Shown: positions 36,462 to 51,175, counted from the stretch's first letter. The stretch: DNA of 64,000 bases from Xylogone sp. PMI_703 (GCA_021399445.1 JAJTUQ010000002.1:2418001-2482000), one strand, 5' to 3'. The notes: generated by a model from the letters alone, not told the origin. Numbers and translations: made by a program.

Positions 36462-38799
36462 TCACTCATGCTTGACCTCCATCAACTTCTCGAGGTCCAT
36501 GCCCGTCAGATCATCGGCGATCCAGGGGCCTTTCTCTTCTTCGGTAGCGCCGTGAAATGCCTCTGCTCTCCTCATAGTCTGGACATCGAGGTCTGTAACG
36601 TAGGCTTTCTCATCGCCCATGAGCTTTAGTCGCACTTCGTGATCGGTATCGAGCATCATGTCATCTTTCCAGAGACGACGCTGGCCATCAAAAATGCAGA
36701 GAACACGCTTCTTCAACTTCATCTGAGGAGTTGGGCAGCCCCAGGAGGAAGGGTAATCCTTACGCTTCTTGCGTCCCTTCGTATGTAAGGTCACGCCACC
36801 TTTGGAGTGGGTGAGACCACGAGACTTCTGCACGCCGTTTGGAGGTGAGGTCTTCTTCCCTCTGCGATTCAATTTGTTTCCAAGAATGAATTCATCATCC
36901 ATCGCGTCATCATCTTCCTCATCATCGTCTGCTGAGTAGGTCTTGATGGTTGTGATAGGCAGGGAGTTGTTGCGAAGAGTCTCATGGACATCCTTATCCG
37001 ATTCAACTTCAGCAAGAAGCTGAGCATTGATCGCCTCGGAAGGCTCCTCCTGTTGGACGATCCGGATAACGCAGTCATCCAAATGCTCGTAGAAGTCTTG
37101 AGCATTCTGGAAGGTGGCTGAGCAAGTCGAGCACTTTCCAGTGGCATCGGGAGCGTATCCAGACAGCTTCTTTCCTGAGGAGACGGTAGACGATGTCTTC
37201 TTTCGGCTATTTGGAGGAGTCTGTTCCACGGCATGCACGGATGTCAAATGCCTCTTGAAAACATCAGCCCGATTGAAGGACTTTTCGGCAGTTGACCCAG
37301 ATCCAGGGCAGAAACCACAAACCATGGTGCCCTTGTAATGCGTTAAAGTATGACGGTTCTTGTCATATTTTCTCGCAAAACCTTTGATGTGATAATCGCA
37401 GGTTTGAATGGGGCACTTCTCTGGTCGCTCGTTCTGATGAGTGAGCATGTGAGCCTTCAGGTCCTTGAATACACGGCCACAATCGGGATATGTGCAGCGG
37501 CCTTTCTCCCTCGACTCTTCGCTGCTGAAGTTTCCATCTTGACTGCCGAAGGACTGGTGCGACACGACCGATGGTTGTCGCCCTCCTGGGTATTGATATT
37601 GCGAATACTGGGCGTTCAAGTAGGGCGACTCGCTGCCCGATTTGATAGGTGCAGGACTTGTTGGGGAGAGATGTGAAGGAACTGGGGATGTGTCGAACAC
37701 CGTCTGGGCGTAACCGGATATATCAGTAGGTTGGGTTGTGACTGGGCGAACAGCGTATGAGGTATTTAGGATGGTAGGGTCTGGATAATTTCGTGTTAGT
37801 GATCTGTTCTTCACTGGATCTTGTGAGGACAACACAGGTAGGAAACCAACAAGATGCTTGAAGCGGCGGCACGAAATTGCCGCTAGATTGAGAAAAGAAA
37901 GGAGATTGATAAATTGGATAAGAATGACCTGGAGAAATAGGAGAGCTTCCCGAACTCCGAGGCCGACCAGCGGCGCTCGTAGTCACAGTGGGAGCGCCGA
38001 AAGCTTGAGAAGCACGGCGCGAAATAGAAGGAGAATTTGAAAAAGGCGAGAAAGGAGATTTGAAGCCATCATCTCTTGAAGACATTCTTGATGCAGAAAG
38101 AGGAGTAATTGGTGAAGACATATCACCCGAAGTGGTCTGGCGATCCAACTTCGTGTCGAAGCCCTGAGAACCCATGGCTCTTGGAGAGGCAGTAAAAGTA
38201 GACGTGGAAGAAAGAGAGCCCGTGTTGGACGAGACAGAATCGCGTTGATGAAATTTAGATCTAGAGATTCTTTGAGACTCACCAACAAATGATTTGGTCT
38301 GGTTAACGGCACTGTAATCTAAACTGAACTCATCCACGCCGGCTGCTGAGAAGCCGAAGTCTGGGTTGGAGAAGCCATCCATGGAGACGATGCCAGGTGT
38401 GATGCCTAGAGGATTGTTGGATGTCCACTCTGGCGCTGGGACGTTGCCGTACATTGAATGGGGCGAGCCCATTACTGAAGAGGTGGTTGAAGGGCCAGAT
38501 GCTGTCGAATAGTTCGAAGGCGCGCGAAGCTCCGGAGACTCGAGATCATACATGATGGGAGAATGCCTGCCGTTGAGGCTAAAGTGAGGCGCCTCGGCGA
38601 ACATCGAGGTGGAATCAAAGCCCGTGGATGCAGGAAACTGGTCGTGGCCGTTCACGTTGAAGTCGGCCATGCCATTCATGACGAATGGTTGCTGGGAGAA
38701 CATGTTGGGCTCGGGATACAGGATGCAGTCGTGCTCGTCAAGGTCGCTGGCGAGATGCTGAGGGAGGATCGGATAGTTGGCTACAGCAATTGAAGCCAT
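36462..38799 (-). CDS. C2H2 zinc-finger transcription regulator
   Basis: Exons (minus) 38799-37851 and 37780-36462 give 755 residues. The N-terminal 430 residues are Ser/Pro/Asn-rich and disordered, as in activation regions. Zinc fingers follow: CTYPDCGRVFKDLKAHMLTH, then CPIQTC...RHTLTH, then CGFC...FKRHLTSVH, and a weaker CSTC...EHLDDC. A strongly acidic stretch (DDDEEDDDAMDDE) follows, then a basic segment (KGRKKRKDYPSSWGCP) and a conserved-looking C-terminal block (MKLKKRVLCIFDGQRRLW). DNA binding in the nucleus is inferred. I do not recognise the ortholog name. The open frame runs 18 codons upstream of ATG 38799, but only from a GTG. The intron uses a GTTGGT donor with a good CTAAC branch site. 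A 12.4 kb gene-poor tract lies upstream. Confidence 0.82.
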
Positions 38800-39763
38800 T
38801 CTGGGTGGGGAGGTGCTCGGTGATGGCTGGCTAGTGTCTTGATTGTGAGCCACAATCGCCGACTTGAGCCGAAGTTAGTAACCTGTCTAGTCGATCACGT
38901 CTTCGAGGTGTCCAAGTGTTGAAGCCCACTCATGACACACCTCAAAAGCTCGAGGAGCCCGTACCTTGGTGGTTTGGAGAAAACTCTCCGTTCAAAATAT
39001 AGCCTGTTCAACAAGCAACTTTGCACAACTAACTTTGGTCCTTGGGTGTTCGTCTGAAAGATGTATTTCAAAGTCGACGCCGGTGGAGAAGATGATGGTT
39101 CGCGCACGCGTCGTCTGGCCGGCTAGTAGTGAAGTCTTTATCCTTTTACCCACTTGGGAGACGATGGTGCTGATCTTAGGATATTGATTTGAGACCACGA
39201 GTGAGACACGAGGAGCTATCAGCAAAGTGTGGCAAGACACGACGGCTTTTATGTGTTCCGAGCGTGCAAGGTGGGAAGTGCTAGTGTTGCGAGTCGGAAC
39301 GTTGAGATGGTCCGGTGGAGCAAGCTTGGGAAGGTCGAGGTAGGACGGTAGGACTGAGGCCCGCTTGGGGAGAAGAGCAATGCTATGCAGCGGCAGTGAA
39401 GAGACACTCAAGTGTGCTTTACCCTTCGAGGTCTGGTAGAGAGACAGATGGTTGTTGACTCGACAACTGGCGTGGGAGTCAAAGCAGGGTCGGTTGAGGG
39501 AAGACCGAGTAGGTGGTTCCTGCTATATCTATATAGCTCGAGGAGAGAGAATGGAGAATCTCGTCCTGACAGCATTGGGGGCATGGATGCAATATTGATT
39601 CGACACCGCAGCGGCCGTCGTGCTGGAGCTAACAGGGGCGGCCCAGTAGGCGTGGACCAAGCCTGAGCAAGCCTTGGCGCACAATGGGTGTGAGGGACAA
39701 CATGGGCGTGCTCGTCGGTGGTGGCAGTCGGTCGCAAGGTCCGTAAGTCAGTCCCATTCTGTG

Positions 39764-39784
39764 AGCAGCAAGCAGCAAGCAGCA
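39764..39784. repeat. 7-bp tandem repeat AGCAGCA x3
   Basis: Three perfect AGCAGCA units in the gene-poor tract. A simple sequence with no evident function. Confidence 0.85.
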
Positions 39785-41980
39785 AAGATGCGCAGCTGCG
39801 GCTTGACTGCCAGGGGGCCCAGAACAGTGGCATGCTGGTGTAATGCCCCATGTCATGTCTCAAATACCCCAGCCGTCCCCCTTGTCTGTCGATCGAGGCC
39901 CCCTGGTCGAGGGTGCCAAGTGCTGCGACAAGCCCAAGCACTGCTGCTCTGCTGCACCGGACAAGGGGTGGGCGCTGCGGGCCCTCTCCAGCACTGACCT
40001 GAGCTCCCCGTGTGAGACGGTCGACTGCCCTGTGCAACACTACCGCGAGCCCCAATCCCGTGCGATGCCCTCTCTGTACGGGGCTGTACTCGAGTCACCC
40101 GCGAATCTCCTGCCTGGCACCAGGTATCCCGTTGTACCCGTACGGTACCCTCCGCAATTGTGCAGTATCTGTTGCTGCTTGCTGATGCTCGAGGCCCGGC
40201 ACCACCAGAGCTCTCGCCGTCCTTTTTCTCACGCACCACCACGAAACAGACGCAGTAATAATACGGGAGCAATTAATGTCAGCGTATTGGCACCGTACTC
40301 ATCCTAACTGGCTTGCTGGTTCCGCGGGCTTGTCGCTGCCATTGCCCTACCTGGTACATGAAATCATTCATCTCTGCGTTGCCCCAATGATTGAACCAGA
40401 GCCGTGTCCTCGACCAGAGCTGCCAGACGGGGCATGTCTCTCGCCAGAGGGTACACAATCTCCCCCCAAAGTAGACGATCGGCAGCGTCCCCATTCTAGC
40501 CCGTACAGAATCGGTCGTCCGCTATCAAGCCTGGTTGAGGAAAGCGAACTGAGGATCCCGACCGAGGTTTGACAACACAGCATCTATCTGGCGCGGTGCT
40601 GGAGGAAACCCCGAGAATCTGCCATCTGCTCTTCGTCCCATCATCGTGGTCCACGGCCTCCCGCCAGCGTTCCAGCGTTCCAGCAGCCCAGGCCGGCGCT
40701 GCGTCAACCGCGCCCCAGGCCCTGCCTTACCTCTGCCTTACCGTATTCGCGACGAACCATAAGCCTGTGTCGGCTTCGCTACAGGGACTTCAGGGACCAC
40801 ATCTCCTTCCGAGCCATCCTATGAGTTTTGTGGAAGGGGCCGCGGTTGGTCTTCGCCCAAGTCCGGCTGGTGGCCTCGAGTATGTGACTTCAACGGTCAC
40901 GTCACAGGGCCAAGAAGACGTGGTGATCCTCAGAGCATCGTCTGGCATCGACTGGCTATTGACACTGAATCATAACAAGTCGTGGTGATGCCCTGGATGC
41001 AGTGCTAATCACGATAGTGTTAGTCAAAGGACCGAAGATGCTTAGTTTACAGTCCCGTACCGTTTGACACAAGCACCTGCCGCGCTCGGAAACAGAAGGT
41101 TTTATTGTTAAAGGGATGGCAATGCAACGTTCGTACTCTGCACCAACCACATCGTGGCATCTCCCTCCCTCCCGCCAACACCACTCCAGAACCTTTCACC
41201 ATCGATCTCAAGGCTGCGTCTAAGGGCGACACTATTAACTCTAGTTCCCCCAGCCTTATCAGAAACAGGACGCTATCGTGGTCTATCCAGAGTCGTCATT
41301 CAGATAAACTTCGCGGTGGCTAACTCTTAGACCCGGGGAAAGCGATGCGAGTAGTGTAAACTTCTCCCCCTCCTCTGCTTTCCAACCCCTCTTTTCTCCT
41401 TACAGAAATGTCAATATCACTGCTGATACCTCAGCAGAGCTTAGCTTGGCTCTCCACGAACCCATCACCGCATCCAGATAATATAGATTTTCTATTTGCT
41501 TCTTCGTACAAATGAGTGTCGCTTGTTACTTCTTAAAGCGGACAATCGAGCAGCATGCATGGTCTGGGTTGCAACAAGGTTGATCAACTGGTCCCCGTAG
41601 ATTGTTCGAAAAATCGATGTTACCTACCCCCAGTCGAAGCGATCCAAAGGCAGCTTCGCAGCGGGTAGACCGAGCTCCTCTATCGCGGCTGTACCACTGT
41701 ACACATCCACAACACAGTTAGTGATGAAATAAATGCCCAGGACTGTTGCAATGCGTCGGCAAGCGCACCGTCGCATTTCTGATGGCCCTTACTGCAAGTA
41801 ATATCGCCAAGGTCATCATCTATATGGAAGATCAGAAGGTATTTCGCGGCGGGGATGTCGTTTCACGAGGAAAACAGTAATTGGCCACATCGTCAATATG
41901 GACATTGCAATATCGATAATTTCTATACTCTCATTATCATAGAAAGCAACGTTGCCCAGTGCGCATCAGGAAATATTATC

Positions 41981-42004
41981 CTTCATCTCGACCTTCATCT
42001 CGAT
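41981..42004. repeat. 12-bp tandem duplication CTTCATCTCGAC/T
   Basis: Two head-to-tail 12-base units differing only in the last base (C versus T). Confidence 0.75.
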
Positions 42005-45000
42005 CATGCGATGCCTCGCTGCCTGCGAATCCAAAATTGCAATCATCATGACCGCATCTTACAAGTATTGAATCATACCTGAAGCCTGATCATGTCCATT
42101 AATGATATCTTGGGAGAATTTTTTGGAAGAATTTTGTGAGGATGTCGCGGCACTTGACCCTCATGGCTGGTGTTAGTCGCTTTTCGAGGCTCGATTATCA
42201 TCTTGAGCCATGTGCTACAAATGCTACCATCCAGGTAAGATCAAGTAAATGCCACAGACACCCGCACAATACCACGATCCTGGGAAGGCATCAAATCGCA
42301 CCCAAGATCACGGGATGGCGCCCGCGAGCCGTGGACATCCCTCTTCCTGGGGCCCCGCCCCAAATAGGCTAGCTCCACAGCCAAAAGTGGCTCAGCAATT
42401 CCATTTGCAGATGAGGTTGTCTCGTATGCCGGCCAATCAGCAGCGCTCAAAATGCAGAAAGCCACATCTGTTCGCGGGTGGCTAAGCGGCAGAGATAATG
42501 TTCAAAAATAGCAGTTCATCGGCATCACTCCCCATCGCATCGTACCGGACCCTCCACACCACCATCTACCCCAAAGGCGCCACTTTAGCGCAGGGCTGCA
42601 GCTTCTTCGCAGTACTCTGCTGCGTAGAGAGGCTGTGCTGCGATTAATCCATCATCTTCGTCCAGTTACATTTTTGATATCGAGTCCACCGCGCCGTCAT
42701 TGCGCCTAATTTTGAGTGCTGTTAGGTTGTTGACGCCAGGCAGTAGTTTTTAAACTTCACACCGACTCTATGCAGAATGACCTCGCGCCTGTGGTATCTG
42801 TTGTGTTGGGGCAGGATGTGGGCATTAAGGATGATCTGCCCCTGCCGATGTCTAGGACCCAACTCACGACTTTGCTCATCCACCCAAAAGCAACCATAGT
42901 TGACTGCCCTGGCCCTACTCTTAAGGCAGGACCCCACAGTTTATTTTTCGCGAGGCAGATTTCACTCTCTGTTTCTGATCTCATCGGTCCTCTCCAACTT
43001 GCTCTTATGACCAAGTCGCCGTGTCGTATCACTGCGGGTCAAACGTGACTACCCCAGGCCCCCTGATATTGTTGCTGCCTTGATACACAGGCCCCTCACC
43101 ACCGGTGTCTTGGACATTCGAGGCACAGTCAGCATCGATATCTCACCATGATGCGTCTTGCGACGACCACATCCTTAATTTTTTTGACTGTGCCGCCTGG
43201 GCCAAGTTATCGGGATCGTCACATTATTTCCCGATGGCATTTGCAATGAACTCATCGCAGTCGATCCTCTTCACGAGGAAGTGAGTAGGCAGGAAGGAGT
43301 CGATTTCCTTCTGCAAAGAGCCTCAAGACAGGAATCCTTTAATTCCTCCAAATCTCCCTCGTGCCCAATGACTTTGCAGTGTTCCCAAATCCCCAAGTAC
43401 CTGCCAAGCAGAGGCCATCCACGGCCCAATCCCTCGTCTGCGGGCCTTTAATTGGATACGCTGCAGAGCTTCGGGATTATTCCCACCAGAGAAATCCTGG
43501 GACACAACCTCACCCACCACAGCCCTATGAGAGATTGCATCGGTGCATGATTGGCTCACAGCGGGCCTCTGGTTCCTGCACATCCATGACTCCTTACGTT
43601 ATGTTTCTGCACACATACACTCACACACGACCCCCAACTCGAAAACCAAGGAGAGCCTCTTGGCTTTCTATTCGCTGACCCGGTGGTTTTATGAATAGAC
43701 AGGACGGCACAATATCGGTAGCAGATAGGCGCGAGTGCAATGAGGTATGTTGCTCCTCTGTTGCATAAATTTTTGCCATCCACATTGTAGGAATCCGTTT
43801 ATTTGTCGCCGATATACCACCTGCATATTTTTCTACAGTGACCCTTTCCCTTATCACTCCATAACCACCAGTGAGGAAATAGCCTCGCAACGGGCGGCAA
43901 TTATTGCAGTTGAGAACACCGTTAGCAATTGGCAACGGCTTTCAAGCGTCGGCCAATTTCAACCTTACCTCTTCTCCACTCCCAGTCGGCCTCTCCTTTT
44001 TTTCAGAGAAGAAGAGGTGCTTGTGGCGCGACCGGTCTCTGCTGGCTCTTGCACCGGCTTTTCTTGTCATTCTCCACAGTTACGAGATTCGTCTCTCACT
44101 GCCGCAGTCCATAAGCATAAGCAGCCAAAATGCTCACTGGCAGCAAAACATATGATACTCGCAGCAAGGTGACAATGGCGACACTGGTACAGAGGACTTG
44201 GGTCCAGCAGAGAAATGATCATAGTCCCTGGCCACCAGAAAGGTAGTACGGTTAAACCTGTTCGAGAATATTCTGGGGCAACACCTCGTATCTGCTTGGA
44301 TTACTCGGATTACAAGCGTCGTAACCCTCTTTTCTTTCTCTTGCCATACCGCCAGATAAGATCGGTAATTTGCTCGAATATCATGCTCTTTCTTGAGAAC
44401 TGGATCGGTCCGTACTTTCCAGTTACAGTAACACGACTACGGTAATTACCCCTATATTCTCCAGCCCTACGGGAATGCACACACCCCTTCTCACTCCCCG
44501 ATTTTGGGGAATGAAGAGAAGCTTTACCGTAATGTGAGGATTACTGCTTTGTTCCAAAGTCTTTCTGGCGCAACATGCCGATTGGTTCCGAACACGCGGG
44601 TTTAATGAGAATTTAGAATGAAAGGACCTCGTTCCCGTCAGAACTCAAAAGGGTTGAAGGGGTGTTTCAATGATTCACTACGTGCCGGAAACTGAACGGC
44701 CCTCGGACCCTGAACTGGGGATGCCAGAAACAAAGATGGGAAGGGGAAATCAAAGATGCGCCAGGCCACGTTGCTGAAGGGAAGTTCTCTACCGTCGCCC
44801 TACAGCCCGCATACCAATACCGCCCGTCTGGCGTGAGAAATTACACGGCGTATGACTGTAAGGGGTAAGGGGGGAAGGGTATGAAGAAAGAGAGAAGAAC
44901 GACAGGCCCCACGGTCCATGCGGATGGGCTGTGCGACAGTAAGCCCAAAAGGTGCAGAAAAAGGACAAGAAGAGAGACGAAAAATAACACACAGACCATG

Positions 45001-48000
45001 CCACAGCAGAGAAAAAAGCACACACCACCCTCGACACCCCTCGTCCGTTCACGTACCCGCAAACCCAGGAAGAGACGGGGAGCCCCTGCAATAGCGTGCC
45101 ACGTTCAAGGGTGGATAGGGCTGAGTACTAAGCACCAGCGATCGCTCTCCTCCACGGCTGCCGAGCCAATGATGGCCACGCGATTCGAGTCCTCGGGCTC
45201 GCCGCTTGCCATGCCTACCCTGGCACACCCGTGCGAAGTGGAGTTCCTGGCTCCCAGGACAGGTCCGTATGCTGACCAATGACACGGTCGTATCCGCCAT
45301 AAGGCATCAGAGAAGCAATTACGCGATTGTAAGCCCGGCGCGGAGGTAAATTGATGGGACACAGTCCAGTAGGTCACTGTGAGGCAAACTAAGATGACTG
45401 CAGAGATAGAGTCTCAATGTGTCTTGGTATACCAGCCACTATGCAGAAGCCGACAAGGTGCCGGGAGACACTGTGGTACAGCACGGTACTTGAGAGAGGG
45501 AAAAGGGTGCCTTTTTTCTCTGGACTTTCCTGTTTCGGGGGCAGGAAGAGAGACGCTACTGTACCTAAGATGCGGTTGAGTTACCCGAAACAATGTAGAA
45601 AGATGCATGTCTTGTCGTTTTGGACATCGAGCCATGCGGGTGCTGTGTCTCTCTGTGTGCGAGGTGTGGTTGTATGCGTTGTGTTGCGCTGGTGTCTGCG
45701 TGCCCGCATACAGCTAGCAGCATAAGATGTACCGTACAGTGCAGTTTACAGATGTGTGTGGTGTGGCTAAGCAGTAAAGTGAATGGAATAGCACCGACGC
45801 CATAACATCCCAATTTGTACACATCGAAGTATGTAGGTTGTATGTTTTGTATGCTTGGTATGTCTGCATACTGTACGCTTTTTTTTTTCATGCAGTGAGC
45901 CCTGCGGCCGAAGACCAACAGAAGCATTCTAAGCATTCTTCAGCTTCCATATCAAACGCCTCTTTTTTTTTTTCTGCAACCCGCAAAACATTCGCTGTCA
46001 CCGATCATCTATTGACTTTTGTCGTTGACTGGTGGTTATGAATCCTCGTGATTATTATTGTGGATGAAGGGAAGGGGAAAGGGGTGGACAACGCTTCGTC
46101 ATCCGCTTTAGGGCAAAAAAGGGGACTTTACTTCCTCCTGGCCGTTTTCTTTCCCGCCTTATCAAAAGGAGCTAGGACCATGTTTCTTTCCTCCAGTACG
46201 GTAGTCCCTTGGTGTCCCTCTGTGCCTCCTTGTTTGCAAGCATCAACAATTGAGAAACAGCACCATTGAGAGCGATCGGATGGCGGGCCTACTGATAGTC
46301 GGCCGACTGGCGGGTTGACGACCACCGGTGAGTTGTTCGTCTTGTTGAACATTCCTTTTTAGTCGTTTGCACGGTCCGGTAGTAGGGGGCCATGGCTCTT
46401 GCGTTGGCGTTGGCTTGTGTTTCCAGGTAAGACACGAGGTGACCAATCAGCGCACTAGCTTCGTCTACAATCAACCGTGCTTCTACCCGTTCCGGAATAC
46501 CACGGGTGCTGCCGAGAGCACATGTTTTCCCTTCTGCTCTCTCCTACGTTGCCTAACCCAACCAAAACAAGATCTCCCAAAGGGCGCTTACGTCGTTGTT
46601 CTTGTTAGGGAAGATTTCAATCTCCCATGATGATCGGTATTGGTATTTCCCGTACTCCCCTGGGCCTGGCTTGGAATGATTGTCCTTCATTTCATCATTC
46701 AACACGGGAAGTACGTACAGTACACAAGATCCCGGGCAAGGGTTCTACTGTCTGGCAAGTATCCGGGTACCGATGTATCCCAGTAAACCCCCTTCTTCGC
46801 AACGCCATTGGTTATTCGTTGATATACGTGGCCCATCCCGTCCCAATTCAAGCGCAGACTTGACCCCGGGCTCATTTTGTCTCATAAGGCGTTCACAGGG
46901 TCCAAGGACCGGATGAAATTGAAGATTACAGAATTGGGGGTTGTGTTGGGGAAGAACGCTTGAGCCGTGCGTGTGCGATGACCCAGTCCTAGTATGCCCT
47001 CGTCGGATTTTTGATATGGCTCATATAACCAAGTGACAATAAGATTAGTATTCTCGGTATTATAATTTGCATAGGGTACACGTATGCGACGGGTGACCGC
47101 CGTGGTTGTGTTGTTTTATTGATCAAGGATCATAACAAAGAATATTCGCATTTGTTCGTTTGCCAAACAACGCCTTGTTAGATCGAATAATTTTGTTTCG
47201 TTAGAATGATACCCAAAGTCTTGTTCAGAGTTGCCTGATTTCCAGATTAAAAGTCAACAAGTCTTAGACCAAGAGAACTTGGCGCTAGACTCCTTGGAAG
47301 TTGCCTGGCTCTCCCTTTCCCCCAAAAGCAAAACCAAAGAGTGTCGCCATCTATCCGTCCCGTTCTGCTAGATGCGCGCGGGCGGGAGAAGGTTAAACAC
47401 CTTTGGGACAGGTAAGGATTGATGGTGTGCGGATCAGTGATCTTACTGGCGGTGTCGCAAATGGACCAATGAGATGTCGAGGCCTCGATAAAGTTTTCAA
47501 CAGTTTCATAGCAAACGCCTTCCATACTTCCGCAGGCATTGTCTTCCTATTTTGTGACCGCGCTTGCGTAGCCTTACTTTTGCCTGGACACTCCCCCACT
47601 TGTTACCTCTCTGCCTCTCTCTCGCATCTGGCTGCGATGCATTGAGCACAGTAATTAAAAACACGAACAGATCTGTTCAGAAATTTCCAAGTTTTTCCGG
47701 TCAATGACGATGGGAAGGCACAGCCAGGGGGGTCATTACCCCGACCTTCCCTGAACCTAAAATAGGTGCACGGACGCAGGCTTGGTGCTTGGCCGGATCT
47801 TTTGATCCCTTGAAGGCTCCCAGATGCAGACTGGTACATTTACCGCCCGGCTCTGCCTCAGAGTGCCCGGCAGATCATCAGATCAAATTCTGCAGTTACT
47901 GGCAATGTTTCATGCCTCTTCGGTTGGGGAACTTCTCTGTCCCAGAGTATGCTCTGCACTCATCAACGTGGACTGCACTGTTGCAGTTCAGGATAGGCAG

Positions 48001-51000
48001 CTAGGTACTCTCGTACTATACCCTACCAACTTTCTCTTTACCATCCTCGCCATCCTACGGGCGCCGAAGCTTCTCAATGGCTTGATCCTGATACCGGTTC
48101 ATATTGATGCGGCTCTGTCCGTCCTCTTTCCCTTTGAAGCACTTTCAAACGAGCCGTGTGGACCTGTTACTGCACCGTACCTCTAACCAATCATCTGCCC
48201 AAACCTTAACCGGCGAGTGGGTACGCATATGCGGTCACTGCGCCAGTTATCCCCCTTTTGGACACTAGATGCCACGGATCGCTCTCTGGCTTCTGGTAGT
48301 GATTGCGGATGCGGCTCTCGCTCTTTGCACTGATCCGTTGGATCATTAAACTAGTTGGAATACGATCACTTCACCCTTCTCTCTCTCACCTGACCACCAT
48401 TCCATCGAGATAGAATACGCGTCTTACTCCACAGGAAAAGCCGACCGAGTTGGGTAATGGATGCGAAATTTTGTGATATTTCATATTAAACCCCATTTCA
48501 TTGTGACCCCCTCTTCCAACACACCTATCGTCGTGCCTGTTTACCTGCTTGCCGCTATCCGGTTGATCAGATCTCCATCGCTTATCCGCATTAGGAAATC
48601 TTTGCCAAGCCCAGACTGCTTGTCGATCCGGGACGCGCATAAGTCAATAATATCTGCAATAAGGTGAGGGATTTGCTGACGAGGGTTGGCATCTTGGGAT
48701 CCCCAAAAACTCAATTTGGACTTTCCCTCGTTCCTCCATACTTCTTGCTTCGCACCATGTGATGATGGCGATCCGCCATTGAAACAAACCCAAGATGTCA
48801 CCAAGGCAGCTTGACCTTATCCTCATCGCGATGCGATCCAAGTCGTCGTGCATTGAACTATTAAAGGATAATAATTGCTGGGGCATGGTGTACAAATCCA
48901 TTAAATTGTTATGCACCTGTGCATCGCATGCGGCAGGCGGTGGAAGCTCTTGTTCTCTTTTGGATGGGGCCGAGCGGGAGCCCTTCATCGGCGGCGCACT
49001 CGGTCCCCTCCAAACTGCCTTCTCCAAAGGACCCCTCAGTCCCAGAGGATCTAGACCTTTGGATACATTGGTACAACCCACACAGCCGCGCGCATGTAGA
49101 ATACAGCTATTACATGTACTGGTACTTGTCATCGCACTGAGTTAACTAGCCATCGTGGAGTACTGCTGTCCTGAACTGCGTTTCATCAGTTCGCATTCAG
49201 GCTGCTTGTCGGTTAGGTATTGGTGAGGGATGACAGGCCCTTCTAGGCTCTATTCTTCCCCAGACACGGCCACCGAGACATCCTTCTTCCCGTTGGAGAT
49301 GCTAAGAGTGAGACATTTGATTGCGCAAGTACACTACATCCGTACCACAGCGACTTATCACAACTCAAGCCTCGGTTTTCGGCCTATTAGAGCGCGCGGC
49401 CATGTTAATTCGTTGGCTCGAGTATTTTGTCGCTGCGCCGTCCCATTTGCATCTTTCCCCTCTTCTCTCATTTTGGACTTGCCGTTTTCTGATAACGGTA
49501 TGGCCCATTGTCGCTCACCTCCTCCAATCCTTACTTTACCACATAACAGGTGTCATTGACCGAAACTTCCGATTCGAAAGTAATGTTTAGTGAAGTGATC
49601 TACCGCGGCATGCCCATTTCAAGGTTACATTCTTCATCCTCATTAGGCCAGTTATCGCTAATTGTATGCATATCTGGATAGGCGCAAGACTTGGCCCTGG
49701 CGAGATGGCTTGGTGTATCTGCGTGGGCGCTTTTACTAGCTTTGTGTGACCGCCCCTTTGCAACCTAATTTACCAGCCGGTCCTAAGAAAACGTGGCAGC
49801 CCGATCATTAGCAGTGTTCTGATAAGTAGCAGAATCAATACTAATATTGACTAGTTCACTATGGATACACTGTTAGTGAATACTGATTAGGAACAAGTCT
49901 CGTCGGCTGTACCGTAAACTTGGTCGCTTCCATATTTGATATCCTCTAAGACTTGCGCTAGTTTGCCGTTGTTTAGTAGTTGCATGTGGAGGACCAGATG
50001 ATTGCTCTGCATGTCTCAGTATCTCGCGCGCCTGTGGTTCTGATCGTTTGCTCGCTCCTCGGGCTTCTCGCTTTGAAAAGACTCCTGATCAGTGCTTCAA
50101 AAAATCAGCCACCAATGCCAAAGTGGCCAGTGACGGACTGTAAGCCATCGGATGATCCAGCCTTGTCTAGGATAGAGCCTCTGGTCCTTTGGTCTAGATG
50201 GGTCTTTCACCTACTCATTCTACAACCTCTTCCACTGTATCGAATGCTCCATCCAGACCTCTGGGTCAGGGTCCTCCGCCGTCCCGCGTGCCAATAACAA
50301 CGACATCAGTCTAAAATGTTGATGCATTTTAGAAATATCCAGAATGCTTGTATTCATGAGAACTTCATACAGGAGTCCTAGTCCTTGTTCAATATTGATT
50401 TCTGTTTTTTTGTTGAGCTAGAGATGTGGCATTTCAATAGAGTCAAAAACACTCCCACAGCGTTCCGGAGAACTGGATATGGCGACGCGCCCAGCATCGC
50501 AAACCGCTTAGGCCCTTATGGCTGCAGCATTATCTGCTCTGTCGGGTCGTTAGGGCCATCCTCTATCGCAGTACCATAGTGCTGGAACTCAGGTACCAGT
50601 AACACATCCAGAATCAACCTACGTGAAGTGGTATGATTTAGATTGACAACACCACTGAGCCACAGTATGGGGTACTGCTGCTTACTCAATCAAGAAGATT
50701 CAGACTGAGGCGCACATTCCAACGTCCTAATCCAGTATGCTTCCCAAGTTTTTTTGGCTTGGAAGTTCCAATGTTCCCTTTTTCCTGATCTTGCCATATG
50801 CAAGAATCATAAGATCCCAAGTTTTAGAGTCCATTTTGCCAATCTCTCCCAACACCCACTCGGGTCAGGAGACGCTATACCTTTGGTACGTGGAAGTGGC
50901 TGGGCACAGAGAAACATTGGCTGTCTCTCTGCCGTTCAGCAAGGTGCTCGTTGTGATCCGGGTTGAGGGACGATCTAGAACAGGCGCCATAAACTGGGCC

Positions 51001-51175
51001 CGACAAATAGGTAGAGATCAAACTAATGCATGAGCGATAAGTGAAATGTAACTCTATGTGAAAGCTTGGCATTCCATTAGTTGGAATTCGAATGAGATAG
51101 GGGGTTTTCTTGGAACAGATGGGGCTTTCCCTCATTGTAGGAGCCTAGTGATTTCCAAGAATTGCCCTACTATCC

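Larger units (their letters stand above)
38800..51175. other. 12.4 kb gene-poor region upstream of the zinc-finger gene
   Basis: I found no protein gene here. The longest frames (minus 39408-40055, 215 codons; minus 48644-49132, 162 codons; plus 39843-40307, 155 codons) have overlapping frames on the other strand, no recognisable motif and no plausible exon partners. The DNA is of ordinary composition and has no terminal repeats or transposase motifs that I can see. It could contain a long 5' leader or promoter of the zinc-finger gene, noncoding transcripts, or remnants too decayed to read. Small repeats occur, for example at 39764-39784 and 41981-42004. Confidence 0.6.

Noticed and set aside
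39408..40055. 215-codon minus-strand frame in the gene-poor tract
   Set aside because: Cys/Arg/Ala-rich with no motif, and overlapped by 107- and 154-codon frames on plus; typical of GC-rich noncoding DNA.
48644..49145. 162-codon minus and 116-codon plus overlapping frames
   Set aside because: No motif and antisense overlap; both may be chance frames.
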